A stretch of DNA of 64,000 nt from Thalassobius sp002708925. GTDB lineage: Bacteria > Pseudomonadota > Alphaproteobacteria > Rhodobacterales > Rhodobacteraceae. The stretch spans positions 1-64,000 of the forward strand of contig NZ_JBNAGJ010000007.1 of assembly GCF_049803795.1 (NCBI RefSeq), written 5' to 3'. Below the pieces are notes generated by a model. That model searched no databases. It saw only the letters and a list, made by a program, of their open reading frames with translations, and was not told the origin of the DNA. The position numbers were made by a program, and so were the translations under genes. Shown here in pieces: positions 1 to 9,242 of this stretch (positions are counted from its first letter, which is position 1; every line of letters begins with the position of its first letter).

Positions 1-24
1 AAAAAACCGCTTGCGGGTTTGAGG
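1..24 (-). terminator. hairpin with A/T tract at window edge
   Basis: A short CCGC/GCGG hairpin lies next to a run of six A at the very start of the window, so the minus strand reads stem then six T. It could end a minus-strand transcript, or be the tail of a bidirectional terminator for a gene left of the window. The context is cut off. Confidence 0.3.
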
Positions 25-215
25 AGTAAACCTTAGAACCCCCTTCACCGGCGGCGCTGAGGCGCACAACGGGGCGGCGGACGGCGCTACGGAGCGAGGC
101 TCTGGAGGGTTCTGAAGCTAAGAAAATTGAGGTAGATGAGGCGGGCCGCGCTAGGAAGTATTTAGCGCAGTCGGTTGATTTTGTCTCTGGAGTTTGGGTT
201 TTGCCTGGGTTCCAC

Positions 216-226
216 GCTCTTTGACA
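216..226 (+). promoter_or_regulatory. boxA-like antitermination site in rrn leader
   Basis: The sequence GCTCTTTGACA matches the boxA core used by NusB/NusE antitermination complexes in bacterial rrn leaders. A second boxA-like TGCTCTTT lies just before 23S at 2814-2821, the usual second position. The assignment rests on motif and position only. Confidence 0.5.
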
Positions 227-236
227 TTGATGATAT

Positions 237-249
237 CTGAAGAGATATG
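237..249 (+). other. 16S precursor processing stem, 5' arm
   Basis: CTGAAGAGATATG here is perfectly complementary over 13 nt to CATATCTCTTCAG at 2079-2091 beyond the 16S gene. Pairing would loop out the 16S precursor, the classical RNase III substrate of rrn operons. Confidence 0.65.
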
Positions 250-481
250 TGGGCGGTTTGGTTCATTCGATGAATGAATGACTGCACATATATCAACTAC
301 CTAGAGGCTTCGGTCTCGATGATGGATAGTCAGCTTCACTGTTTGTCGGCTTTCGGTATCTTTTGGTACTGATGTCACAAACAGAGAACGATCCGACCAG
401 CCGGTCGGATCATTTCCAAGTCAATTGGAAAACAGTATGTGCAGAGGTTCGAACGTCAAGGATACGCTGGTAACAGCGTTT

Positions 482-1949
<1,468 letters not shown>

Positions 1950-1982
1950 AAGGATGTTCCTAGCATTTGACTGGTTGCCGAA

Positions 1983-2008
1983 GCGCTCAAGTGGCGAAGC
2001 GGTAGCGC
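1983..2008 (+). repeat. rrn structured repeat, copy A
   Basis: First of four copies of a roughly 27-nt element built as GCGCT, CAAGTGGC, GAA, GCGGT, AGCGC. The outer GCGCT/AGCGC arms pair, with a small GC-GAA-GC hairpin inside. It lies just after the 16S gene. Compare 2736-2763, 2775-2800 and 4099-4128. Confidence 0.75.
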
Positions 2009-2078
2009 ATCAAACATGGAACACTTAGCAGAAGATCAGCAAGTCACGCTGGTCACATATCAAGGACCGAGCCGTCCT

Positions 2079-2091
2079 CATATCTCTTCAG
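2079..2091 (+). other. 16S precursor processing stem, 3' arm
   Basis: Perfect 13-nt complement of 237-249. It lies between the 16S gene and tRNA-Ile, where the 3' strand of the 16S processing stem is expected. Confidence 0.65.
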
Positions 2092-2129
2092 GAAAACATC
2101 AGGCCTGCTACCAAACAGACGGCCTGTCT

Positions 2130-2206
<77 letters not shown>

Positions 2207-2226
2207 TTATCCTTCGGGATACTGAT

Positions 2227-2302
2227 GGGGCCTTAGCTCAGCTGGGAGAGCGCCTGATTTGCATTCAGGAGGTCAGGAGTTCGATCCTCCTAGGCTCCAC
2301 CA
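2227..2302 (+). tRNA. tRNA-Ala (TGC)
   Basis: A 76-nt tRNA with anticodon TGC at 2260-2262, T loop TTCGATC and an encoded CCA tail. It follows tRNA-Ile by 20 nt in the 16S-23S spacer, the standard Ile-Ala order. Confidence 0.97.
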
Positions 2303-2579
2303 ACTGCCCTTTGCACAGCAAAGGGTCAGTCAGCGACAGGGTATTTGGCGCAGCCAAATGTACCGATAGCTTCCCTCGATTTGACCGATAAGCACTGCCA
2401 AGTGTTTATCCGTCCAATCGGACGCACTTTTACATCGTTTAGAGAGATCAATAATAACGACACCGTTGGTGTCCGCGCGTAAGCGGATATCCTTCGCGGC
2501 TGCCTTGTTCGCAAGGCCGGTGTTGCAAACCCGCTTTCCTTGGAGGTTTGCAGCATATCGCTTCGAAAACGACGGTGTT

Positions 2580-2594
2580 GTCCAAGTCAAGTAC
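2580..2594 (+). other. 23S precursor processing stem, 5' arm
   Basis: GTCCAAGTCAAGTAC pairs with GTACTGACTTGGAC at 5757-5770, beyond the 23S gene, leaving one bulged base. This would bracket the 23S precursor and exclude 5S. Confidence 0.6.
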
Positions 2595-2735
2595 ACTAAC
2601 CAAGTGCACTTTCGAAAGAAAGTGTCACTATTGTCTGAACAGACCGACATCTGTTCAGGCGGGAAAGTATGCTTTTGACCGGATTGAGAGCTGCCAGTCG
2701 AACCAGCCTGGCGGCAATGAGATTTGGCTCTGCCC

Positions 2736-2763
2736 TGCGCTCAAGTAGCGAAGCGGTAGCGCA
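2736..2763 (+). repeat. rrn structured repeat, copy B
   Basis: Copy of the element with outer arms TGCGCT/AGCGCA and the inner GC-GAA-GC hairpin. Its core is identical to copy C, which starts 12 nt further on. Confidence 0.8.
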
Positions 2764-2774
2764 GTGTTACCAAC

Positions 2775-2800
2775 GCGCTCAAGTAGCGAAGCGGTAGCGC
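2775..2800 (+). repeat. rrn structured repeat, copy C
   Basis: Copy of the element, identical to copy B through the 26-nt core. It ends 13 nt before the boxA-like site that precedes 23S. Confidence 0.8.
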
Positions 2801-2813
2801 ATCCAACAAGTCT

Positions 2814-2821
2814 TGCTCTTT
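2814..2821 (+). promoter_or_regulatory. boxA-like site before 23S
   Basis: TGCTCTTT a few bases upstream of the 23S gene matches the boxA core. A boxA in the spacer is common in rrn operons. Motif evidence only. Confidence 0.45.
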
Positions 2822-2971
2822 CTGGATCAAATCAAGCGCGAGAAGGGCGTTTGGTGAATGCCTTGGCAGTAAGAGGCGATGAAAGACGTGATACTCTGCG
2901 ATAAGCCATGGGGAGCTGAGAATAAGCTTTGATCCATGGATCTCTGAATGGGGCAACCCACCTGAAAGTTT

Positions 2972-2998
2972 GTTATTGTTACTTCGGTAATCAATAAC
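2972..2998 (+). other. helix 9 extension in 23S
   Basis: An added hairpin GTTATTGTTAC-TTCG-GTAATCAATAAC lies in the helix 9 region, where alphaproteobacterial 23S rRNAs often carry an intervening sequence removed by RNase III. Cleavage here would release a 5.8S-like 5' fragment. Confidence 0.65.
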
Positions 2999-3899
2999 AT
3001 TCTTAACCAGGTACTTAAAACCTGAATACATAGGGTTTTAAGAGCAAACCCGGGGAACTGAAACATCTAAGTACCCGGAGGAAAGGAAATCAATTGATAC
3101 TCCCCTAGTAGCGGCGAGCGAACGGGGACCAGCCGAGCCATGATTGTGATTAGAACACGTTGGAATACGTGACCAAAGTGGGTGACAGTCCCGTATAAGA
3201 AGCATGATTGGACGTATTAAGTAGGGCGGAACACGTGAAATTCTGTCTGAAGATCGGAGGACCACCTTCGAAGGCTAAGTACTCCTTACTGACCGATAGC
3301 GAACCAGTACCGTGAGGGAAAGGTGAAAAGCACCCCGACGAGGGGAGTGAAACAGTACCTGAAACCGAACGCCTACAATCAGTTGGAGGGCCCTTGCGGC
3401 CTGACAGCGTACCTTTTGTATAATGGGTCATCGACTTGGTCTCACGTGCAAGCTTAAGCCGATAGGTGTAGGCGCAGCGAAAGCGAGTCTTAATAGGGCG
3501 TCGAGTTCGTGGGATCAGACCCGAAACCGAGTGATCTAGGCATGACCAGGCTGAAGGTAAGGTAACACTTACTGGAGGGCCGAACCCACACCTGTTGAAA
3601 AAGGTCGGGATGAGTTGTGCCTAGGGGTGAAAGGCCAATCAAACTCGGAGATAGCTGGTTCTCCGCGAAATCTATTTAGGTAGAGCGTCATCCGAATACC
3701 CCGGGGGGTAGAGCACTGGATGGGTAATGGGGCCCCACAGGCTTACTGATCCTAACCAAACTCCGAATACCCGGGAGTACTAGATGGCAGACACACCACG
3801 GATGCTAACGTCCGTGGTGGAGAGGGAAACAACCCTGACCTCCAGCTAAGGCCCCTAATTCATGGCTAAGTGGGAAAGCAGGTGAGACGACCAAAACAA

Positions 3900-3930
<31 letters not shown>

Positions 3931-4055
3931 TAAAGATAGCGTAACAGCTCACTGGTCTAAATAAGTTGTCTTGCGGCGAAGATGTAACGGGGCTCAAGCC
4001 ATGAGCCGAAGCTGAGGATGCACATAGTGCATGGTAGCGGAGCGTAGTGTGACAT

Positions 4056-4140
4056 AGCACTGATCTTTATTATCGCCAAAGGTCTTGGCGCAGGTAACTG
4101 TGCTCAAGTAGCCGAAGGCGGTAGCACAAGATCAAGTGCT
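4056..4140 (+). other. helix 45 insertion in 23S (intervening-sequence candidate)
   Basis: An 85-nt block replaces the short helix 45 loop of E. coli 23S. It is closed by AGCACTGATCTT (4056-4067) pairing with AAGATCAAGTGCT (4128-4140). Inside are a CGCCAA/TTGGCG hairpin (4074-4090) and copy D of the rrn repeat (4099-4128). The long closing stem is a plausible RNase III target. Confidence 0.65.
4099..4128 (+). repeat. rrn structured repeat, copy D, inside 23S
   Basis: Diverged copy of the element within the helix 45 insert. The outer arms read TGTGCT/AGCACA instead of TGCGCT/AGCGCA, so both sides changed and still pair. The inner hairpin is GCC-GAA-GGC rather than GC-GAA-GC, again with both sides changed together. 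This supports a selected fold. Confidence 0.75.
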
Positions 4141-4702
4141 TTCTGTGAAGCCGGGCTGTAAGGCATCCGGTGGAGAGATCACTAGTGAGAATGATGACAT
4201 GAGTAGCGACAAACAGTGTGAGAGACACTGTCGCCGAAAGTCCAAGGGTTCCTGCTTAAAGCTAATCTGAGCAGGGTAAGCCGGCCCCTAAGGCGAGGCA
4301 GAAATGCGTAGTCGATGGGAATCAGGTTAATATTCCTGAGCCGTGGAGTGGTGACGGATCGTGAAGGTAGTTCAATCTTATCGGATTGATTGGGCTGCTG
4401 ATCGGTTCCTGGAAATAGCCCTCCTATAAGACCGTACCCTAAACCGACACAGGTGGACTGGTAGAGAATACCAAGGCGCTTGAGAGAACTATGTTGAAGG
4501 AACTCGGCAAAATACCTCCGTAAGTTCGCGAGAAGGAGGCCCGGTTTCTACGCAAGTATTGACTGGGGGCACAAACCAGGGGGTGGCGACTGTTTACTAA
4601 AAACACAGGGCTCTGCGAAGTCGCAAGACGACGTATAGGGTCTGACGCCTGCCCGGTGCTTGAAGGTTAAAAGGAGAGGTGAGAGCCTTGAATTGAAGCC
4701 CA

Positions 4703-4785
<83 letters not shown>

Positions 4786-5040
4786 CGACTTCCCCGCTGT
4801 CTCCAACATAGACTCAGCGAAATTGAATTGCCTGTCAAGATGCAGGCTTCCCGCGGTTAGACGGAAAGACCCCGTGCACCTTTACTACAGCTTCACACTG
4901 GCATCAGGCCAAGCATGTGCAGGATAGGTGGTGGGCTTTGAAACCAGGACGCCAGTCCTGGTGGAGCCTCCCTTGAGATACCACCCTTGCTTTGCTTGAT
5001 GTCTAACCGCGGTCCGTTATCCGGATCCGGGACCCTGTGT

Positions 5041-5090
<50 letters not shown>

Positions 5091-5211
5091 GCGAAGGTTG
5101 GCTCAGAGCGGTCGGAAATCGCTCGTTGAGTGCAATGGCAGAAGCCAGCCTGACTGCAAGACTGACAAGTCGAGCAGAGTCGAAAGACGGCCATAGTGAT
5201 CCGGTGGTCCC

Positions 5212-5267
<56 letters not shown>

Positions 5268-5756
5268 ACTGCCCAAGAGTCCATATCGACGGCAGTGTTT
5301 GGCACCTCGATGTCGGCTCATCTCATCCTGGGGCTGGAGCAGGTCCCAAGGGTACGGCTGTTCGCCGTTTAAAGAGGTACGTGAGCTGGGTTTAGAACGT
5401 CGTGAGACAGTTCGGTCCCTATCTGCCGTGGGTGTAGGATACTTGAGAGGAGTTGCCCCTAGTACGAGAGGACCGGGGTGAACGTTCCACTGGTGGACCA
5501 GTTATCGTGCCAACGGTAGTGCTGGGTAGCTATGAACGGACAGGATAACCGCTGAAGGCATCTAAGCGGGAAGCCCCCCTCAAAACAAGGTATCCCTGAG
5601 GACCGTGGTAGACCACCACGTCGATAGGCCGGAGATGTAAGTGCAGCAATGCATTCAGTTGACCGGTACTAATGGTCCGATAGGCTTGATTTGATCCAGT
5701 AACAGCAAGACTAGTTACTCAATCATATCAAAAGCATACACAACACAATGTACAGC

Positions 5757-5770
5757 GTACTGACTTGGAC
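5757..5770 (+). other. 23S precursor processing stem, 3' arm
   Basis: GTACTGACTTGGAC is complementary to 2580-2594 with one bulge. It lies between 23S and 5S. Confidence 0.6.
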
Positions 5771-5785
5771 ACTTGGTTATTACTC

Positions 5786-5904
5786 GGTTTGGTGGTCATA
5801 GCAGAAGCAAAACACCCGATCCCTTCCCGAACTCGGAAGTTAAGTGCTCTAACGCCAATGGTACTGCATCTTAAGGTGTGGGAGAGTAGGTAACCGCCAA
5901 ACCT
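5786..5904 (+). rRNA. rrf: 5S ribosomal RNA
   Basis: About 118 nt, bounded by the GGTTTGG/CCAAACC terminal helix and containing the conserved CCCGAACTCGGAAGTTAAG block. Outside the gene GGTTATTACT (5774-5783) pairs with AGTAATAACC (5904-5913), extending the end helix into a processing stem. No tRNA-fMet follows, unlike in several other Rhodobacterales rrn operons. Confidence 0.95.
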
Positions 5905-5948
5905 AGTAATAACCAAACTATGATCCCTCTAAATAGATGTTACAGATA

Positions 5949-5978
5949 AACGCCCGGCCTTAACGCCGGGCGTTTTTT
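5949..5978 (+). terminator. rrn operon terminator
   Basis: A 10-bp GC-rich stem (AACGCCCGGC/GCCGGGCGTT) with a 6-nt loop and a T tract. It is a strong intrinsic terminator 45 nt after 5S. Confidence 0.92.
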
Positions 5979-6062
5979 GTTGTTCGGGTCCGTGTTCCTA
6001 CTGACTTGAATTGCCGCGCCCCCTACAACATTGTGATCCCGCGAATATTTGAGGGGGAGCAC

Positions 6063-7301
6063 ATGGAGAAGGTTGCACCAGTGCAGCAACAGATCGACAG
6101 CGCCCGTCTGGCCCGGATCGGGGACTGGATGGACCGCTATGTTGCGGCGCGGAAATACCCCGGCTGCTCGGTTCTGATCGCGCGTGGCGGTCAAGAGATG
6201 TATCACCATGCAACAGGCCTGCGGGACATCGCGCGCGGGCAGCCCTTTACCCGAGACACAGCGGTCCGGATTTATTCGATGACCAAGCCGGTGACCTCGG
6301 TTGCGATCATGATGCTGGCGGAAAGGGGAATGTTCCATCTGGATGCTCCGGTGTCGGATTTTATCCCTGCTTTCAAAGACATGCGCTGCCTGGTGCCTGG
6401 CGCAACGGACATCGGCCAGACGCGGCCCTGTGCGGTGCCAACGCTGCATCACCTGCTGACCCACACCTCGGGGCTAAGCTATCCGTTCAATCCGGGGCTG
6501 TTGCCGCAGGCGATGGATGTGGACGATCTGATGTTCAAACCCAAACAGGGAGTGTTGGCGGATATGGTGGCTCAGGTCGCCGCCCTGCCTTTGGCGTTTG
6601 AGCCGGGGGCTCGGTGGGAATATTCGGTGTCGATCGACATTCTGGGCCGCATTGTCGAAATCGTATCGGGGCAGAGCCTGGCGCAGTTCTTTGCGGATGA
6701 AATCCTTGGCCCTCTTGGTATGACCGAGACCGGGTTTTCCGTGCCCGGCCCGGCGCGGGATCGGTTTGCCGCGCTTTATACGCCTCTGGTGGGGGATGCG
6801 ATGGCCCTGAACACGGCGCAAAAGGGCGAGGAAACCCTGCGCTGCGTGGATGATCCGGCGACGTCTCCGTTTCTGGCGGCCAGCATGTATTCCGGTGGCG
6901 GCGGGCTGATCAGCACCCTGGATGATTATATGAAGTTTGCCGAGATGCTGCGCCGTGGCGGCTCGTTTGGGGCGCGAATCCTGTCGCCGCAAACCGTGGC
7001 CTTCATGCGGCGCAACCATTTGAAGGGGGATATTGCCTCGATGGGGCCGGCCAGCTTTGCCGAGCAACCGATGGAGGGCATGGGCTTTGGGCTGGGCGGC
7101 TCTGTCGTGCTAGAGCCCGGACGGACCCGCGTGCCCGGCAGCGTGGGCGATTTTAGCTGGGGGGGTATGGCCTCGACCTTCTTCTGGGTCGATCCGGTGC
7201 TGGACCTGAGCGTCGTTTTCCTGACACAGCTGTCACCGTCCAGCTCCTACCCTTCGCGTGCGGAACTGAAGGCGCTGGTGCACGGAGCGATCCTGTCATA
7301 A
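6063..7301 (+). CDS. beta-lactamase-family serine hydrolase (family VIII esterase-like)
   Basis: A 412-aa enzyme of the class C beta-lactamase/penicillin-binding-protein fold. The nucleophile motif S-M-T-K lies at about residues 72-75 and a Tyr-Ser-Val near 187-189 takes the place of the YxN motif. The KTG box is replaced by W-G-G at about 366-368, as seen in family VIII carboxylesterases. That points to ester hydrolysis rather than antibiotic resistance; the substrate is unknown. No signal peptide is obvious, so it is probably cytoplasmic. The start at 6063 follows a GGGGGAG ribosome site; in-frame codons upstream lack one. It stands alone after the rrn terminator. Confidence 0.9.
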   Translation: MEKVAPVQQQIDSARLARIGDWMDRYVAARKYPGCSVLIARGGQEMYHHATGLRDIARGQPFTRDTAVRIYSMTKPVTSVAIMMLAERGMFHLDAPVSDFIPAFKDMRCLVPGATDIGQTRPCAVPTLHHLLTHTSGLSYPFNPGLLPQAMDVDDLMFKPKQGVLADMVAQVAALPLAFEPGARWEYSVSIDILGRIVEIVSGQSLAQFFADEILGPLGMTETGFSVPGPARDRFAALYTPLVGDAMALNTAQKGEETLRCVDDPATSPFLAASMYSGGGGLISTLDDYMKFAEMLRRGGSFGARILSPQTVAFMRRNHLKGDIASMGPASFAEQPMEGMGFGLGGSVVLEPGRTRVPGSVGDFSWGGMASTFFWVDPVLDLSVVFLTQLSPSSSYPSRAELKALVHGAILS

Positions 7302-7404
7302 CCGAAGAGCGCCCCATTCTGTGGACCTCGGGCCTGATGGCCGAGGGCATTGGATGGCTGCGAATTTCTTCCTGGCGCGTGCAGGCGGGTACGTCCCCCT
7401 GCAA

Positions 7405-7911
7405 TTAGCCGGCCGAAATATGGGCCTGGCACCAGCGCAGCAGGGTGGCCTCGTCCTTTTGCAGCTCTTCGGCCAGATCACCGGCAAACTCTTGGAATAG
7501 GGGAAGTTTTTCACGCCCCACCCCGATCAGAACGGGGATGTCTTGGGCCAGAGCCTGGCCGATCACGGCGCGAAACCCCGCGCCTTCGGCCTCTTGTTTG
7601 CCGAACTTGTTGAGCAGCAGAATCTGCGGCGCATGGTCCAAAGAGGCGGCGATCAGCCCTGCCGCCTGCTCAAGCCCGTCCGGATCCAAAGAGCACCCGG
7701 TCGCCAAAGCGCCCAAATCCTGGCTGATGGTGATATCGGGGCCAGCGGGCAGCACGGACAGCACCATTTTCTGCCGCGCATCTTTGGTATCGCGATCCGT
7801 GCGCTGCGTGGCGCCAGTGACGGCCACCCCTGAGGCACACAGGGCCTGTGCGACCTGCCTGAGCAGGGTCTCGGCCTGACCCGGAGTTTCGGAAATGACA
7901 AAGCCCAGCAT
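7405..7911 (-). CDS. DUF2478 family protein (NTPase-like, molybdenum-linked)
   Basis: A 168-aa protein resembling the DUF2478 family, which is related to THEP1-type nucleotide-binding proteins and often sits near molybdenum genes. A conserved-looking LLLNKFGKQEAEG segment lies near residues 100-115. The N terminus reads GFVISETPGQ rather than a textbook Walker A, so nucleotide binding is uncertain. The start at 7911 has AGAGG five nt upstream; the in-frame TTG before it is less likely. It is divergent from mobA with an 86-nt gap, which supports a role in molybdenum cofactor handling. Confidence 0.8.
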   Translation of the reverse strand: MLGFVISETPGQAETLLRQVAQALCASGVAVTGATQRTDRDTKDARQKMVLSVLPAGPDITISQDLGALATGCSLDPDGLEQAAGLIAASLDHAPQILLLNKFGKQEAEGAGFRAVIGQALAQDIPVLIGVGREKLPLFQEFAGDLAEELQKDEATLLRWCQAHISAG

Positions 7912-7997
7912 GAACGCCTCTTGCAACTGACCCGTCCGGATTACAGGATAGCCGCGCGTCGGAAAAGAGGCCGCTCCTGCGGCAAATGGGGGACAGC

Positions 7998-8621
7998 GTG
8001 AACATTCCCGGAGTGATCCTGGCCGGAGGCCAAGGCCAGCGGATGGGCGGGCAGGACAAAGCTCTGCTCAGACTGGGGGGGCAGACGTTGCTGGATCGGG
8101 CGATCGGGCGGCTGGGGCCGCAATGCAGCGGGCTGGCGGTGAATGCGAATGGCGATGCAGGGCGCTTTGGCCGGCTGGACCTGCCGGTTTTGCCCGACAG
8201 TGCGGCGGGGCAATTGGGGCCTCTGGCGGGGATTCTGGCTGCAATGGATTGGGCCGCCGGTCTGGGGGCCGGGCGGGTTGTGACGATTGCGGTGGATACG
8301 CCTTTCATTCCGTTGAATTTTGTGGACAGGCTGGCTGCGAGGGGGGCAGCCGGCGTGGCCATGGCAGCGAGTGAAATGCCGGGCTCGGATCGGCATTTGC
8401 AGCCCGTGTGCGCATTGTGGCCTGTCGCGCTGCGCGAGGATCTGCGGACATCCCTGGCCGAGGGCGAACGCAAGGTGCGCAAATGGGCGCAGCCTCATGG
8501 GCTGGAGCCGGTTCTCTTTGCGGATCAGGGGGTGGATCCGTTTTTCAACATCAATACGCCGCAGGATCTGCGCCAGGCGCGGGCTCTGTTACGCGGGGAT
8601 CAGTACTTTCGGATGAAATAG
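7998..8621 (+). CDS. mobA: molybdenum cofactor guanylyltransferase MobA
   Basis: A 207-aa enzyme that links GMP from GTP to molybdopterin, giving the guanine dinucleotide cofactor of DMSO-reductase-family enzymes. The N-terminal LAGGQGQRMGGQDK motif (about residues 8-21) is the nucleotide and metal loop. A GPLAGI segment and a DTPF metal-binding aspartate (about residue 100) follow. I chose GTG 7998 because GGGGGA lies four nt upstream; an ATG at 7986 adds four residues but has no ribosome site. The 3' end overlaps the convergent tusA-like gene by 22 nt. Confidence 0.93.
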   Translation: MNIPGVILAGGQGQRMGGQDKALLRLGGQTLLDRAIGRLGPQCSGLAVNANGDAGRFGRLDLPVLPDSAAGQLGPLAGILAAMDWAAGLGAGRVVTIAVDTPFIPLNFVDRLAARGAAGVAMAASEMPGSDRHLQPVCALWPVALREDLRTSLAEGERKVRKWAQPHGLEPVLFADQGVDPFFNINTPQDLRQARALLRGDQYFRMK

Positions 8622-8827
8622 ACCTGCGCGCCGGCCCGTTCGTGCATCTGCACCAGCTCATAGCCGGATTCTGTGCAAAAATGCGGAATGTCGATCACCG
8701 CCACCGGATCGGTCGCCGTCAGGCGCAGAACCTGGCCGGGGGCCAGCGCCAGCAGCCGTTTGCGCGCCTTTAGCACCGGCATGGGGCAGATCAGCCCCGA
8801 GGCATCATAATCGTCGTCGAATTCCAT
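8600..8827 (-). CDS. TusA/SirA-family sulfur carrier
   Basis: A 75-aa protein with the family-defining CPMP (CPxP) motif in SGLICPMPVLKARK near residues 12-26; the cysteine carries persulfide sulfur. TusA-like proteins deliver sulfur to tRNA thiolation, molybdenum cofactor enzymes or sulfur oxidation. Its overlap with mobA makes the molybdenum cofactor link attractive, but this is inference from position. The start at ATG 8827 gives the usual family length; its ribosome site is weak. The stop lies inside mobA on the other strand. Confidence 0.88.
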   Translation of the reverse strand: MEFDDDYDASGLICPMPVLKARKRLLALAPGQVLRLTATDPVAVIDIPHFCTESGYELVQMHERAGAQVYFIRKY

Positions 8828-8967
8828 ACCCGGCTGGCTATCGCATGGCGGGGCGCAAGTCCACGCCGACAGTGCGCGGGGGCGGCGCCTGATGCAGATC
8901 AAAGACCTGATATTCCGAATCCCTTATGTATTCTTCAGGGAGACGCGCCGGAATCTACGAGGAAACT

Positions 8968-9153
8968 ATGCTTAGACTCGCCTCTATTCTTTATTCCCTG
9001 ATCGGCACGACAGTGGCCGGCACTTTGGTGATTGTCGCCCTGACGATGGGGCTGGATACGCTAAAGCCCATCGTGGCGGCTGCGGTGATCGGGTTTGCTC
9101 TGGCGTTGCCGATCACTTGGGTGGTGACCAAGGGCATTATGGGAAACACCTGA
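8968..9153 (+). CDS. small two-helix membrane protein ('CTP synthetase'-labelled family)
   Basis: A 61-aa protein, nearly all hydrophobic, with two likely membrane helices (about residues 5-27 and 33-56). Closely similar short proteins in Rhodobacterales are often annotated 'CTP synthetase', which cannot be right at this length and composition. Function unknown. The start at 8968 has a clear GAGGA ribosome site; the upstream ATG at 8926 does not. It is divergent from the tusA-like gene. Confidence 0.75.
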   Translation: MLRLASILYSLIGTTVAGTLVIVALTMGLDTLKPIVAAAVIGFALALPITWVVTKGIMGNT

Positions 9154-9192
9154 ACGCATAGCTGAATTCGGGTTTCGCCTCGGCGAAGCGGT

Positions 9193-9239
9193 GGCGACGG
9201 CGGTACGTGGGAGGGGTCCCCGTTGGGGCCGCCGTCGCC
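9193..9239. terminator. long hairpin between convergent genes
   Basis: An 11-bp stem GGCGACGGCGG/CCGCCGTCGCC encloses a second GGGG/CCCC pairing. It lies between the ends of the small membrane protein gene and the hydrolase gene. There is no T tract on either strand, so terminator function is only suggested by position. Confidence 0.4.
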
Positions 9240-9242
9240 CAT

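Larger units (their letters stand above)
25..481 (+). other. rrn leader region
   Basis: This 457-nt stretch before the 16S gene has no open reading frame worth calling. It should hold the rrn promoter, but I found no convincing -35/-10 pair. It carries a boxA-like antitermination sequence at 216-226 and the 5' arm of a 16S processing stem at 237-249. Local hairpins include a GATCCGACC/GGTCGGATC palindrome around 391-410. Confidence 0.6.
2303..2825 (+). other. rrn spacer between tRNA-Ala and 23S
   Basis: This 523-nt spacer has no gene. It is full of local stem-loops: CCCTTTGC/GCAAAGGG at about 2307-2326, ATTTGG/CCAAAT around 2343-2358, and CTGAACAGA/TCTGTTCAG at 2634-2659. It also holds the 5' arm of a 23S processing stem (2580-2594), two copies of the rrn repeat (2736-2763, 2775-2800) and a boxA-like TGCTCTTT at 2814-2821. 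Confidence 0.7.

Noticed and set aside
175..203. TTGATT at 175-180 as an rrn promoter -35
   Set aside because: At 17 nt spacing the -10 would be GTTTTG, which is poor. Other TTGA-like boxes also lacked partners, so no promoter is called.
7302..7404. Possible gene remnant between the serine hydrolase and DUF2478 genes
   Set aside because: Only 103 nt, no family match and no ribosome site; nothing can be supported.
8926..8967. Upstream ATG extending the small membrane protein by 14 residues
   Set aside because: No ribosome site; the ATG at 8968 has GAGGA and gives the family-typical start.
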